A DNA stretch of 64,000 nt, from contig OY482852.1 in the NCBI GenBank assembly GCA_960531495.1, positions 27,281,621 through 27,345,620 of the forward strand. Reading direction: 5' to 3'. The position numbers were made by a program, and so were the translations under genes. The notes below the pieces were generated by a model, which saw nothing but the letters and a program-made list of their open reading frames with translations, did no database searches and was not told the DNA's origin. Origin of the DNA: Zeus faber (Eukaryota > Chordata > Actinopteri > Zeiformes > Zeidae). Of this stretch, positions 21,972 to 35,167 are shown one piece after another. Numbering within the stretch: the first letter of the stretch is position 1; every line of letters starts with the position of its first letter.

Positions 21972-24900
21972 AGAGCCAATTTACCGAGGTTACTTGGAAA
22001 GCTACCAGTCTAGTCTAGTCTTCTAGTACATTGTGAAAATGGACTCAAGATAGTGGTAATTTATGTTGAGTTTGAAAAAATGTTTTAGGCCATTTATCAG
22101 GAGACCTTCCATGAATCACCGGAGGTGTAATAGGATACGCCGAGGCCATGTTGTTTCATGGTGATGTCATTAGAGATATTATAGGAGTAATCTCAGGTTT
22201 TAATGATAATGACTCTCCCCAAAACAAAGCTTCATTGATCATGTAATATGGCGTGTCCTCTGGGCACATTGCCAAGTCAATTTCTTCATTGGCTGTATTT
22301 TGTGGATTCTGCAGAAAGTTGCATAACCGCACAAAATTCTAAGTAGCGTAACTGTTGATATGCAGCGTTGTGTCTTGAATGGATATCGCGGCTCACGGTG
22401 GGGGAGTGCACTTTCTGACAGAAGATTCTGAGGATTGATCTACGGTGCAGCGGTTGTTCAGCCGTTTCTAAAGACTGCATTTTCAGGCAATCTTTTTTTC
22501 AACTCTGCCAGCTCCTCTTGGAAAGCTCCTGAAAAATATTGACCAATGCCACTGTTTCCCAGAGTCTTTAAAAAAATGATTGTCAATTCCACTGCTAAAT
22601 TGGTGGGTTCTCTGCCAGATGATGCCAGCTGAAGTCAGGGGCTCAGAGGACAAAAATGTGTTTGGGGTATTGATTTTGTGTATGAGTGCAGTCTTATTTT
22701 CCTTTTTCATTAAATAAATCAGTGTCGGTGGCTATAATTTGAGCAAAGTGAAGTGCTCCTGTCCTTCTGTGAATGTTGCCACACTGCCCCGCTTACTTAC
22801 ACAATTCACATGTAGAAACCGATGCATGTTATCTAAGAAATAGTTTGATGCCGACAGTGTTAGGCACCCTCTAGTTCATGCACTCCTTGTCTCTGGTGAG
22901 GACGTCTGTTTGCCTAACCTCAACTTCTGTATTTAAATTTCTTTATGTGTATTTATTGTTTTGTGGTTAGATCTTAGTTTACATGGAAACCTCACAGTTC
23001 TGGCTGCGGTTTTCCTCTCCTCCACCCGCCAGCTCCTGTCTTACTTTTTCAAGTCCATGCTCAATCAGAGCAGGCATGATGGGGCATGAACCCGGCACGG
23101 CTACAAGCCAGAAAGACTGCACATATAGCACTCAACTGGGAGTGCGATAAAGATACTCGCGAACCTGAGACCTGTTTGATCGTGTCCCGGCGAGATGTTA
23201 TCAATCCATACCTAATCATTTATTGATTAGCTAAACCATGTCTTTGGGAGTAATCATTAATGGTTCCAGGCAGGTTGTTCCACAGTCCAAACTTAATCCA
23301 CATTTTAGACCCTGGTGGCTGACTTACAGGCGGGCCAGGCACAAATTCAACATCATGACATTAAGATATTGTCATAACATCATTAAAACATTGACATATA
23401 GTGTATTTATGTAAGAATGATTTTGATGATGCGTCCCAAGATGTGTCTTAATATGCCCCCATGTCTCCTAACTTTCATGTGTATATAGTTTCTGCTTTCA
23501 CCCATGGGTGAATGTGCCAGAGTTCTCATACTTGCTGGTCGTGGTGGTACAAGAGCTTGTGGTCCTGCCCTAGGCAGCATTCCTTTGGGCCTTGCGTCAG
23601 CCAGCAGTCATTCAGTGCTGGTTAGGCTTGGCCTATAGACTGTTAATACCCCCCTCCCTGATGTCATGACACCATTAACCCAAGCCCACTGCTAGACTGC
23701 CTCGCAGTTCATGTCAGTCGACTGACTCTGCGGCCGAGAAAGTTCACCTTCCTCGCCTTTTTGCTCAGCTAGGCTGGCAGACTAGGAAAGAAAAGGCCTG
23801 TGATCAACACTGCATTTCTTCTCATGCCGTGTATGGTGGTGTGGGCTTGAGATTCATGTTGGAAAGTACATGTACATGTACATTTGCCCAGGCAATCTCC
23901 ATAACAGCTACTTAAAAGCATTACATTTGTCATCTACTGTATGAAAGTAAAAGCAAAGCAATTCTTGCTCAGTTGTCATATTCCCTTACTATTGAGATTA
24001 AAGACGTCAGGATATGATATTTCTAAATAAACTATGGTGTTCGCTCGGATTTGTGATACTAAGATTCACTTTCTACGTTCTGCTGATTCAAGCAAAGCGT
24101 TATTGACTCATTTGTATAGTTGCTTACTTTGTCATCTCTCCTGTTTCCCTAGTTGTAGAGATTTTCTTTATTCATGTACGTTTTTGCATTATTTGTTCAG
24201 GACGCATACTGTATGCATAAAAACCCCAAATGCTAAACAAACCACTGTGTTTGTAATTGCCCTTGCCAGCAAAGCAAACAATACTCATGACTAATGTGAC
24301 CACTTTTCGGTTATATTACAGCCCAATTGATGTCCTAACCCTACCTGGTATCGCAACTCGGTAAAACCGCTGGCAATCACATTCAAGTTTTGAGAGGCTT
24401 CATTTCTAGGAATCCAATTGCTTTGCCGGGGGGGGGGGGCATTGCGGTGTTCTTCGTTCCACTCCTTGCTTATCCATACTGTAAATAGGGACCTGTACAA
24501 ACCTGATTCTCACCGCCTTCTAATTGTGACCTAAGGTGATGCAATGCTTGCCTGTCTAACCGCCGCAGTGTACGGTGGATTGAGTTTCTCAATGTCTGGA
24601 GCCGGTCCAAATGTGGCTGCAGAGCCCAAGGCCATGTGAGAGACAAGAATGTTGCCTTTATTCCGCAGGTTGCTAAACGGCTCAGGGAGCCTCGGATGCT
24701 GTGGCCGCGTACAGGGAGCGCAGTGTTGACGCGGGCCGGCGTGCCAAAAGAAACACCTTTCCTACTCCCGGTCTTTGTTCCCCTCTCTCTCTCTCTCTCT
24801 AACTGTCCCACACTTTCCTCCGATCTCTCTCTTAATTTTTATCTCCGTATTCTCTACCATTCCCACTCACTCCCACTCGCTCTCTCTTTCTGACTTTCTA

Positions 24901-25586
24901 GGTCTCGGGTGCTCTCTCTCTAACCTCAGGCCCGTCTCTGTCTTTTAAGGTGGATACAGTATATATGCCGCAGTTAACCTGACCACGATTGAATAATCTG
25001 GGTGTGTTAAACAAAGTCTATTCCACCATCCTCCTTTTTGATCAGATGTTGCGAGTACGGTCTTTACATGGCGGTATTCTCAATATTTCCTTATTTGGAA
25101 CTGTAGTGTGCATGTAAATGCAAGTGTCGTGCCCTGCCTTTCGCTATACCAAAGCAAAACAAGCCATGGTTAGCTAGCTCTGGTAGTCTTTTTTTCTCTC
25201 ACAGGAATATTTCCCCAGCAAGCAACATCAGAACAATGTAGGCCTTTTTACATATATTTTTGCAAGTTCCGTTTTTTCAATTTTTTTATTTTCTTGTTAC
25301 TCCAAGATGTACCTGTAAATAGGGTTTACAATAGTGTATTTTAAGGCTATCGGAGTTAATCTAAGTCCCTCTTAATATGTACCTTTTTTTCCATTTTTCC
25401 AATATGTACCTTGTAAAGGTTTGGCCAACTTTGACTTGAGCATTTTACTGATATACATAGGAATAATGATCTAACTAATTTAACTCATACGGTTAATGCA
25501 CTTAGTTGAATGTGTTATTATCAAATAGAACACTATTGTCAATCTGAAAGTCACTCTTGCAGTATTAGTACTTAACACTGATCATA
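21972..25586. other. Non-coding, nothing recognised
   Basis: No gene and no nameable repeat apart from a 10-base G run near 24430 and a short CT run at 24782-24800. Open frames here are short and lack family motifs. Confidence 0.65.
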
Positions 25587-26160
25587 AGGGCCGGGCGATA
25601 TATCAATTTAATATTGGTATTGTTATGTGAGAGTAGATATCGTCTGGGATTTTTAACATTGTGATATAGTTAAATATCCTTGTGCTTCCTCTCCTGTATA
25701 AGCAGTGCTTTCAGCCTCTATTACTTTATCGGTGACTGTTTCAAACAAAACAAAGTGGTATTTTCACAACATAAGGTGGTACGGGGATGATGATGGCAAA
25801 TATTTATGACCCATACTTTAACCAGAGTAAAGCTTGACATTTATATGTCAAAAAAAAAAGAGGCTGTATTGGTTCGCCAGCTTAGCCAAAATTTCACACC
25901 GGACACCGAGAATTCTTTACTGGTCCTAACATTCTTAACTTCATACCCTAACCTCTGCAACTGTTCAGAGTGCACATTTGTTCATGAGTTCATAATGGAT
26001 TATCAATAAAAGTCCAGATATCATGTTAAAGAAATTACATCAATTTCAGAATAGTTGTTAAATGTTTGTGTTTAAAATAATTTTCCTTTCTGTTCTTGAT
26101 AAATATTAAATCCAATAAAAGTCAACTTCAATCATCACATTTAAAATAGAATTAACATAT
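25587..26160 (+). mobile_element. hAT-like MITE remnant
   Basis: Begins aagggccgggcgatatatc followed by aatattggtattg, gtagatatcgtctggg and gtgatatag. This is the AT/ATCG-rich left end of a common fish non-autonomous element. The matching right terminus (cgcccggccc-type) is not found, so the copy is truncated or decayed; the 3' limit is approximate. Confidence 0.5.
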
Positions 26161-28650
26161 CACTGTGCGTCATTGTTGGTTGTCAAATCCAGCTCCCTCC
26201 CATCACAAAACCACACCCGACCGTTCTGTTTCGTTTGGGAAGACGTCAAAACACAGTGGTTTGAAGTGCTCCGAGCGCTGTTTTATGACGTCTTCCATAA
26301 CACGACAGTGACCCGACCTACCATTTCATAGCACTCCTTAAAAACACTACGCCATAAACAGCGTTTAGCATAGACAATGCCGTGAGAAGACGGGAGGGCC
26401 ATCCATTTAAAATAGCAACGCAGTGGCCCACGATGGCGGCCAAGTTGTGCGCGAGCACCGTAACACCCAGAGCCCGGTCATTCATCTTACCCATTGCATA
26501 AGACCAGTTCTCAAGCAGCCCAATGAAATCCTCATCCAATTAGGCACTGTCCACGTTTCCAAAAGGCCCTTTCTCTCAGAGACTGGTGGCATTCAGGCTT
26601 CCCCTCCCCACCATGACATCAGGCCCTCTCTTATAGCCCCACTTTACGCTGCTGCACTCAAAGAAAGAAAGCTGCCAATTAATGAATAATCAACATGTGC
26701 GACAGGCACATCCAGTGAGGAGTGACCACCATCTAATTTGCTGATTAAAACAGAGGACAGAGATGCTCTGTTCCGCTCTCTTTCTCCCTTTTTTTTCTCT
26801 CTCTCTCTCTCTCTCGCTCTGTGTTTAGTGATGCTCTGGAAACTGCAATCAACTGCATGCACACGCAAGACCTGAAGGATGTATGCATGCACGCAGACAC
26901 TTAAATACACACTCTTACCCCAACAACTAAATTCCAGAAGCCTGTCAGTACAATTATTTTCACTGCTTTCTTCTGGGGATGCCAACACTAAGAATCGGTA
27001 TTATCAGTCACTAGGTATCAGTAGCTCCACTGCCTCACCTGAGTCCACTAACCTGACATAGTTTTTGCAACAAATTAAGATCGAGCCTTTTCCATTTTGT
27101 TCTAGTTAACGTGATGGCGATAGTGACAGTGTTTAGTCAAATTTACATGCCTCTTGCAAGCAAAGAAATAGCCATGCTAGAATTGATTCCGCCGTGAGTT
27201 TGCGAGCTTCAGATCGGAGTAATCATATACAGTTAGGTTGCCCCAGACACCCCCCCTGTACAGAATATATATTTCAATAGGTCAGCCCGCTATGAGATGT
27301 TTTGATAACTCACTGTGTCGTGCTAAATACTGGGGTTGGAAGCGCCTGGCCTGTTCAAACATGTACAGTACAATAATTGACCTCCCCCCCTTTTTTTTTT
27401 TTTTTTCTGAGGGGTTGTGCCACGGTCACCACACCCCCTTCAGTGGGTTTCTCCACAGCTCCCCAGACACCGAGTTGGATGCGTGCCATCTCTGGAATTA
27501 AGATGCTGTTTATGTTCTGGAGGGGGAGCACTGCAGGCCCGAGAGGCGGGGGACTGTGGGGGTGTTGGGGTTGGTTTGTCCAAGGGTGATGTTTTTTTGG
27601 AGGGGGGGAGGGAAATTATTTGAGGCAAGGGTGTGAACTCTTTTACATAGATACATATATTTCATTCATTTGGGACGTGTAGCGCTATTTTCCCACAATA
27701 TTTCTTCTGAAAGTGCATAATCTCTGTTTTTACTCTTCTATGCTATGTTTGAAAGAAGAGTGAGAAGGGTGTAACACCCCAACCTCCCACTAAGGGTAGA
27801 ACCCTAAATCCCCAACGCTTTAAGAAACAACAACCTAAACCACACCAATACAAAACAAGGAGTAGCCAGTTGAATTACAGTTCTTTGTTTTGTCTTTTAC
27901 AGTGGGCCGCACTGTGTTCTTTTTGATAGTACCTTCCCCCAAGGATGAGAACTAACCACCTAATTTAAGGCATACTTCTACAATTGAGAGATTTGAGTCT
28001 CGTATAAGGCAATTCTCTGGATTCCATGAAATGAGTGCTTTCACCCTGTTTTTACCCCTCCCCACCTCGCTCCAGGTATCGGTTTAGATCACAGAGATGA
28101 CAGTCCTGACAAGGCGGGATAGCTCCGGGGTGCTGTTGTTGTATTTCTCCATCCCTGTGGGAGAACTCTGGAGCGCTGCAGAGTGAGATCGCTGCGCTGG
28201 TTCCACAGCACCTACAGCGGGTCAATCACTGGAGTTTTATTTTTTGACTTTTCTGCTTTAGTTTACATCCAGTGGGGGTTTTAACCACTTTTTCATCAAC
28301 TAACATACCTGTCCATAGCACAAGTCTTGGTTCCCGGACTCCCTTTCTCTCTTTCTCTCTTCTCACACACGCACACACACGCTCAAGGCAGTGTTTCCCT
28401 CGAGGCCTTTGACACTTCAGTCTGATAAGGCGATAAGTGGTGTCAAAACTAGTTCCAGCCCCAGTGCTTGGCTTTTCTACTGCCCCGGGGGCTCAGTGCA
28501 TGAATCACGGGGCTTCTCCGCTCTACCTGACTTTAGAAAAAGGCGCCTTTTCATCTTGCGATACAAAAGGAGTAGACTTACAGCCAGTCTGTGTGTGTGT
28601 GTTCGTCTGTCTGTTTGAGGGAGAGAGAGAGACCCACACACAGAAAGTGA

Positions 28651-28688
<38 letters not shown>

Positions 28689-31600
28689 AACTTTACCTTA
28701 TGTTCTTTCCTTTCTCTCATCAACCCCTCTTTCCCATTGCTGGCAAGAAATGCATGAACAAATCAATGCATGCCCTTTCAGCTGGCGCTTATGTGGATGT
28801 ATGGCATCCACATTGTTTTTTTCACCCCGTACCCTATGTGGAAAGAATGTCCTCTGCATTCCACATGGGACTGAGGAGAGCTGTTGAAACTCCACCTAAA
28901 GTGTTGCCCAGTCCAATCAGCTGAACAGTGTGGTGTAGAGAAGGACTTTTTCCTTTTTTAATCCTCATTAATGTTAGGGACATTTTATTTACACACGGGC
29001 AGCCAAGGGGTATAGTTCATGCAGGGACTCGGGAGGTTTATTACGAGAGTAACTGCAGTTTTCTGCCGTTACCTACTGAGCGCGTCCAATCGCGCCGTTT
29101 AGGTTTTCAAACCTTGTGGGAGGCGTTACGGTATTCTTTTGTGTCCGGAGAGTCGGGAAGATGGAGTCTCTCTGATTTTGCTTCATGAAAAGTGAAACGA
29201 TCTGGAAATTGATGAGGGGCTTCAGTAGAGACTTTAGCCAGGCACCCAACTTGAAAGTTTAGCCACTCAACATGTTCTTACTTGTGCTATTTTTGCCTAA
29301 TCACCCAGAGAGAGAAACCGAGAGTGACACCAGCCTTTCAGTGGCTTTCAACACCATAGTTGCTCAACATTTCTACATGCAGAAGCATCTTAAATTGTAT
29401 GGCAAATTGTGAAGGCCCGACCAACCAAAAAGCTTGGTTGATTTGGAAAGTTAGTCATTCATTAATACAGAGAGACACTGCTGTACACAAGCCGTTTTTC
29501 TCTCCCGTTTATGTATGTGTACAGTTGAGAGTTTGTCCTGGGGGAGCGAGCCCTGGGGTAGTTTTCCCATCGTTTAATTTTGGCCAGTCTGTGTGGCACA
29601 AAGCTTCTGTTTGCGACACATTGCTGGATACCCCAGCTAAAAATAATAGCAAACCATTTAGAATGTTGCCTCAATTAGAACTGGATGGGAATTTATAGAA
29701 AAGCGAACTTGGCACAGAGACATGAAGAGATCGGTAGGCAAGCAGACAGAGAAAACAAGTATACACATGTAAACAAGTGGACAGACTGGTAGACAGGTTG
29801 AATATAGACTCGTAGAAAGGTACGCAAAGATTACAGTTTATGGGGAACATTTGGAAGCAACATTACAAAACCATTCATATTTTCTTCCTTCAGTTCCCAT
29901 TAGAGAAAACTAAATAATAAAACTAACAAGGGTAGTTCATTGAATGCCATCCAGTGAATGAACATTTTTCTGTCACTAATTTTAATGCTATACCTATCTG
30001 TAGTATCCATCATACGTTGATGATTAAAGTTGAACTCCTGTTCCCTCTTTATTTGACTGTTCCGGTCTTTGAAACAATGTTGTTATGTGGAATGGAGGAG
30101 TGGGGACATTGACATAATTCCATCATAGCTAGTCTTCTAGCCTTTACATCCACCTTTGGTCTGTTTATCTGGCCAGGCCTCATGAGCTGTCACTCTGCAA
30201 AAGAGGAGATCTCTTCAGGGAAATGTTGCTACAGTTTCAATTAGGCTTAACTTTAAATAGCTTGTGTTGCTGCCTCGTCGCTGATTCCAGACCTAGCCTT
30301 TGGCTCCTCTTCAGGGCTTAACACTCTGGGATGTTAAAGCTGGACCTCGTGCGACATATAAGCACTGTTACCCGGTTAACCACTGCAATGACCAAGCATT
30401 CTGGCCCACTGCTATCCAAATGAACTTCATGTTTATTAACAGCTTCATTCCTTATTTGCTCATTGTAGTGGAAGAAAGAAGGAAGATCCCTTCAAAGGTT
30501 GCGCTGATGGGGTGCTTTTTTCAGCGGCAGTTTACCAAGATGTAAACTGCCGCTGATGTGACATGTAAGATGTTTACCAAGATGTTCTGGTAGATTCTCA
30601 ACCGAATGATGATTCCCTTACGCTCTCGCTTAGACTTCTGAGAATAGATTTGTTCATATGTTTCAGTGCCAGTAAATGGCATTTATCTGCCTCATTCTGA
30701 GTTAAAGGCTTGGCGTCCTTGGCCTTTCAAGTCAGGAACGGTTGATTACGATCCAACATCAGTGCAGTCAATCATTACACCATTATTATTGATTGAGAGG
30801 ATTGCAAAAGCATTGAAAACAGCTGCTGAAGTTGAAAGTATTCACACTGATAGAAGAAGAAAATAAGAAGTCTCCTTCAACAGGAGAAAGGGAGAGTCTT
30901 GTTCAGTTTCAACAGGTTTCTGGAGGCGGTGCGTGTATGTTTAAAGATGTGCGCCATTTTTAAGGCACTAGTCTGTATACTCTCTAACTTGCTGCTCTGT
31001 GTGAAGCTTGAGCACAAAATCACTTTAATTACTCCAGATGCAGTCACCTCACTGCTGGGTACAGCCGACAAACCCTAAATCCCCCAACACACGCACACAC
31101 CATCTTGTAGGAGGTTGATGCTGCTTCGATAATTGCACCGTCAGGGTCAGAGATGGTTAGGGTTCAGCACACTGTTCATGTGGAAGGACTCAAGTGAAAA
31201 AAGGCACTCCGGTGAGGTCTAATCCGCAAAACTGTAAGAACTCAGACTTTGTCAGGAGCGGTGGGGGCGATTACACGTAGGTGCGTGTGTGTTGGGTCAG
31301 TGTGTCAGTCTGGCCGAGTGACATGTAAGCGCTGAGAAAATCAGTGCTGAAGGGTCTTATAACGCTACATGGAGCACCTGAGCCTTTTCCCATGTTCCGT
31401 CACACGCACAGCCGTTAGCAATGTCAGGTATGTTGTAGCCTTCAGTGGCTACTTTGAAGCCAGCTGTAGTTAGTCCTGTGAGCTCGGACATCTAAAGGGA
31501 AATTCCGCCACATACTGTATATATCAGACTAGATATTAACTGGGATTTTAGACTGTTCAAGCTGTTCTGACCTATCCCTCTAATCACTTTGTGATAATCC

Positions 31601-31990
31601 ACATAACTAATGATTGTTTCTCAAGTAAATATCTCATGAAAGCACAAATGGTCATTCTCAAAATATGATCAAATTATTGATATCAAGGTGTATGTAAAAA
31701 ACTAAAAATAATGTGAATAGATGATTCATTTTCACATCATTTCAAGGCTACCTCACATTATTTGATGTTATTTGAAACATACAAACATCCTTGTGTAACA
31801 TGAATTGGAAAAGCAATTACCATCGAATAGATGTATTTATATACAGTATGTATATAAAATGTATATTATGACCCTCCAGCCAGCTGTACAGGCCTTATCC
31901 ATTCCGTCAGCTAGTTTGAAGCTTCCAATATGAGGCTGACTGGACATTTTAGGTTGATTGTTTATTTGCTTTATTTTTTTGTAAACTGTA
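26161..31990. other. Non-coding, nothing recognised
   Basis: Mostly unique-looking sequence with CT/AC tracts. The GC-moderate segment 26280-26640 has a reverse-strand 73-codon frame (26318-26539) that I do not recognise and do not call a gene. Confidence 0.6.
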
Positions 31991-31991
31991 T

Positions 31992-32870
31992 CTGTAAATA
32001 TTTCTGATGACCTTTCTGCCGACCATCTCCTCCACTCAAACTTCACCTCTGCGGTTTCCACAGCGAAGACTACCTTCTACATCTCGGAAATCCACTCATC
32101 TGCCTCCAACCCCAGTAAACTGTTTTCCACCTTCAACTACCTCCTCAACCCCTCAACCCTTTTCCCTTTCAGTTGATGACTTTGCCACCTACTTTGTCAA
32201 GAAGGTGGAAGAGTTGCTCAGTTGCTCCATCACGCACCCTGGCTCCTCCTCCCATTTGGGCTTGCATCCTTTGATCCTCAGAAGATGTCTTGACGCTCGT
32301 CCAATCCAATCAACCCACCAACCGGCTCCTGGATCCGAGTCTACTAGAGTCAAGGCTTTACTCAAGAAATGAACCCTCGATCCAGCTGTCCAGAACTGCA
32401 CACTGGTGTCCCTTCTCTCTTTACCATCAAAGACCTTCGAGCAAGCCGTCTCCAATCAACTCACTCTCTACCTCTCCCAGAACGACCTTTTCGACCCGCT
32501 TCAATCTGCCTTCCAAGACTTCCCACTCCACTGAGACTGCTGTCCTTGCTTTCATGGAGACTCTCCACACTGCCATCCGTTCTGTCCTGATTCTCCGAGA
32601 TCTGTCTGCTGCCTTCAACACAGTTAAACATGAAATACCTTTCTCCAACCTCTCTGAACTTGGAATTAAAGGATCTACGCACGCCTGAATAACATCATAC
32701 TTGGCCAATCGCTCATACCAGGTCTCATGGAGAGGATTCCTATCCAAACCTTTCAGCCTAAACACGGAAGTCCTTCAAGGTTCGGTCCTGTGGCCTCTAC
32801 TGTTCTGCTCCTCCGTATCGCCAATCACTGGTCAGGTTCCAGACTCCAATTTGCTTAACTCCTCAACCCT
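31992..32870 (+). mobile_element. L2/CR1-type LINE, RT fragment, frame-broken
   Basis: Translation in alternating frames gives TFYISEIHSSASNPSKLFST, FSLSVDDFATYFVKKVEELL, a fragment around FQS..HSTETAV and NRSYQVSWRG..LSKPFS, then LQGSVLWPLLF (the RT block usually written GVPQGSVLGPLLF). These occur in the expected order for an L2-like ORF2 but with several frameshifts and losses. The sequence stops making sense near 32870, just before gypsy LTR sequence begins. Confidence 0.85.
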
Positions 32871-32899
32871 TGCAGGCCAACTCGCTCCTCTGCCGTTAC

Positions 32900-33140
32900 G
32901 TGGTCTCAATGGTCGTTGTTCTGATCCCGTGCTTCCTGTCCACGTGTTACCAGTCCCAGCTCTTCCAGTCCGTCCTGCTACTGTTTCTCAGCCACCAGCT
33001 TCCTCTGCCAGCCTGCCAGCCTGTTCTTCCAGGATTCACCTGAACCTGTACCATTCCCCAGTTTGTAGTAAAAACTCTTAAAACGTCTGTCTGCCTCCTG
33101 TGTCTGCATTTGGGTTCTGTTGCTAGTTTACCTCATGATC
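32900..33140 (+). repeat. 5' LTR fragment of a Ty3/gypsy element
   Basis: About 230 bases align by eye with the last part of the 3' LTR (about 36010-36220): both contain cagtcccagctcttccagtc, cagtttgtagtaaaaactct, tgtctgcattt and end in cctca. The upstream part of this LTR is missing. Confidence 0.85.
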
Positions 33141-35167
33141 CGACCAAGAATGGACCCAGCAGACACAGACCACCTTGGTAGTGCCAGCTGCACAAGGAGT
33201 CACTATTTGGTGGCATGAGCAGCAGCTGACCAATACTGCAGAGGGACTCCAGGAGATGGCGGTACACCACTACTGACGCCCCGGCTGTCTTGCAGGCCCG
33301 AGTTAATGACATCCTGCGGGATATGCTGAATCGGTTTATCTTAGTCTACCTTGACTACATCCGGATTTTCTCCAGGTCCCAGTCTGATCATGTCCAGCAA
33401 GTCCTCCAATGCCTTCTGGAAAATCAGCTCTTTGTCAACGCTGAAAAGGGTGTGTCCCATTCCCCGTCTGTAACATTTCTGGGTTATGTCATCGCCAAGG
33501 GCCAGGTAAAGATGGACCCAGCTAAGGAGGGAGCGGTATTGGAGTGGCCGCATCTATCCAGACAGTCGCAAGCAGCAACAAAGATTCCTGGCGTTTGCTA
33601 ACTTTAATCTGAGATTTATCTGCAACCTCAGCCGAGTTGCGGCTCCTTTAACTGCTCTGACCTACACCTCAAGGCAGATTCAGTGGACCCCAGAGACTGA
33701 AGCTGCTTTCACCAACTTCAAGAACCGATTCACCTCACACCCCATCCTCATTCAGTGGATCTGACGAAGCAGTTTGTGCTGGAGGTGGACGCCTCTGCCG
33801 TGGGAGTTGGGGCCATCCTCTCACAGCGCTCTACAGAGGATGGTAAGCGTCACCCTTACAATGTGGGCAATCATGAGCTTCTGGCAGTTAAGCTGGCCCT
33901 GGAAGAATGGCGACACTGGCTGGAGGGGTCCGAACAACCGAACCTGGTATGGACCCACCATAAGAGCCTGGCTTACATCCAAACGGCGAGATGATTTAGG
34001 GTTGTTTCAATTTCACTCTGATCTACAGACCTGGCACCAGAAATACCAAACCAGATGCACTCTCCTGTCTGCAGGGCAAGGAGGAGACTAGTTCCAGCCC
34101 TGAGACGATCCTGCCTGCTTCCTGTGTCCTTGCAACTGTAATCTGGGGAATTTTAAATAAGGCAGACTTAACTGTCACCCTGGCATCTCCTGCACATTGG
34201 AATTTCTGTATTAATTTCTCCATAGATGGTTCTAGTGGCCGTCTATGGAGGAGGACACTAAGTCTTTTGTTTCTGCTGGTTCTGTCTGTGCCCAGAACAA
34301 GACTTCCACCAAACCCAGCTCGGGTCTCCGGCACCCCCTGCCGGTCCCTCTGCATCCCTGGTCATACTTGCGATTGGACTTTCACCAGCCTCCCAAATCA
34401 GTAAATTCTCCCATTTTCTGCCATTTCCCAAATGACCCACTGCCATGGAGACAGCCAACCTCTTGGTTAAGGAGGCCTTCTAGATCCATGGCCTCCCCTG
34501 TGACCTGGTGTCTGACCGGGATCCCCAGTTCACCGCAGCAGTTTGGAGGGCCTTCTCTTCCTTGTTGGGGCCACTATCAGTCTGTCATCTGGGGTCCACC
34601 CAAAACGGAGAGGACCAACCAGGAGCTCAAGGCTACCCTACCCTGTGCCGCCTGGTTTCCACCAATGCATCCACTTGGTCCACACATCTCCTCTGGGTTG
34701 AATATGCCTCTGGAGAAAGAGATCCTAGTCCCGTCTGTCAAGGCTCACGTCTGCCGGTGCCATGGGACTTGGTGCCCTGTTGAGAGCCTACGACCGCTAC
34801 CAGTGGTGTGCCGACCGTTAGCGCTCTGCGGCCCCTGACTACTCCTCAGGGGATAGGGTATGGATCTCCACAGACCTGCCCTTAAAGACAGACCCCAGGA
34901 AACTCTCCTAGGTTCATCAGCCCTTTTGAGATCGGCAAGGTCCTGAGCCCGGCGGTGCTCAAACCGCCTCGTTCCCTGCGCTCAAACCGCCTCGTTCCAT
35001 GCAGATTCATCCCGCGTTCCATGTTTCCTGGGTCAAGCCTGTCTCCTTTAATCCCGTGGTTCCCCCAGCTCCACCCCTCCACCCCCCCGGATCATTGACA
35101 ACCATCCGTTGCCTCCTGGATGTCCGCTGTCGAGACCGTGACCTGCAGGGGGGGGGGGGGGGCGTAC
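33141..35167 (+). pseudogene. Ty3/gypsy chromovirus-like internal region, gutted
   Basis: A gag-like start near 33150 (Met-Asp-Pro-Ala-Asp) is cut short and jumps near 33272 into the reverse transcriptase palm (33290-33600). In the catalytic Tyr-x-Asp-Asp box the second Asp is replaced by Tyr, so the enzyme would be inactive. RNase H follows at 33755-33990 ([17 protein letters not shown]). Integrase remnants lie at 34250-34730 and a chromodomain-side segment (HPAFHVSWVKPV) near 35002. Frameshifts and stops separate all parts. This is an old dead copy, not an active element. Confidence 0.9.

Noticed and set aside
26318..26539. 73-codon reverse-strand frame with a hydrophobic stretch
   Set aside because: No recognisable motif, no splice or poly(A) context, and a length expected by chance.
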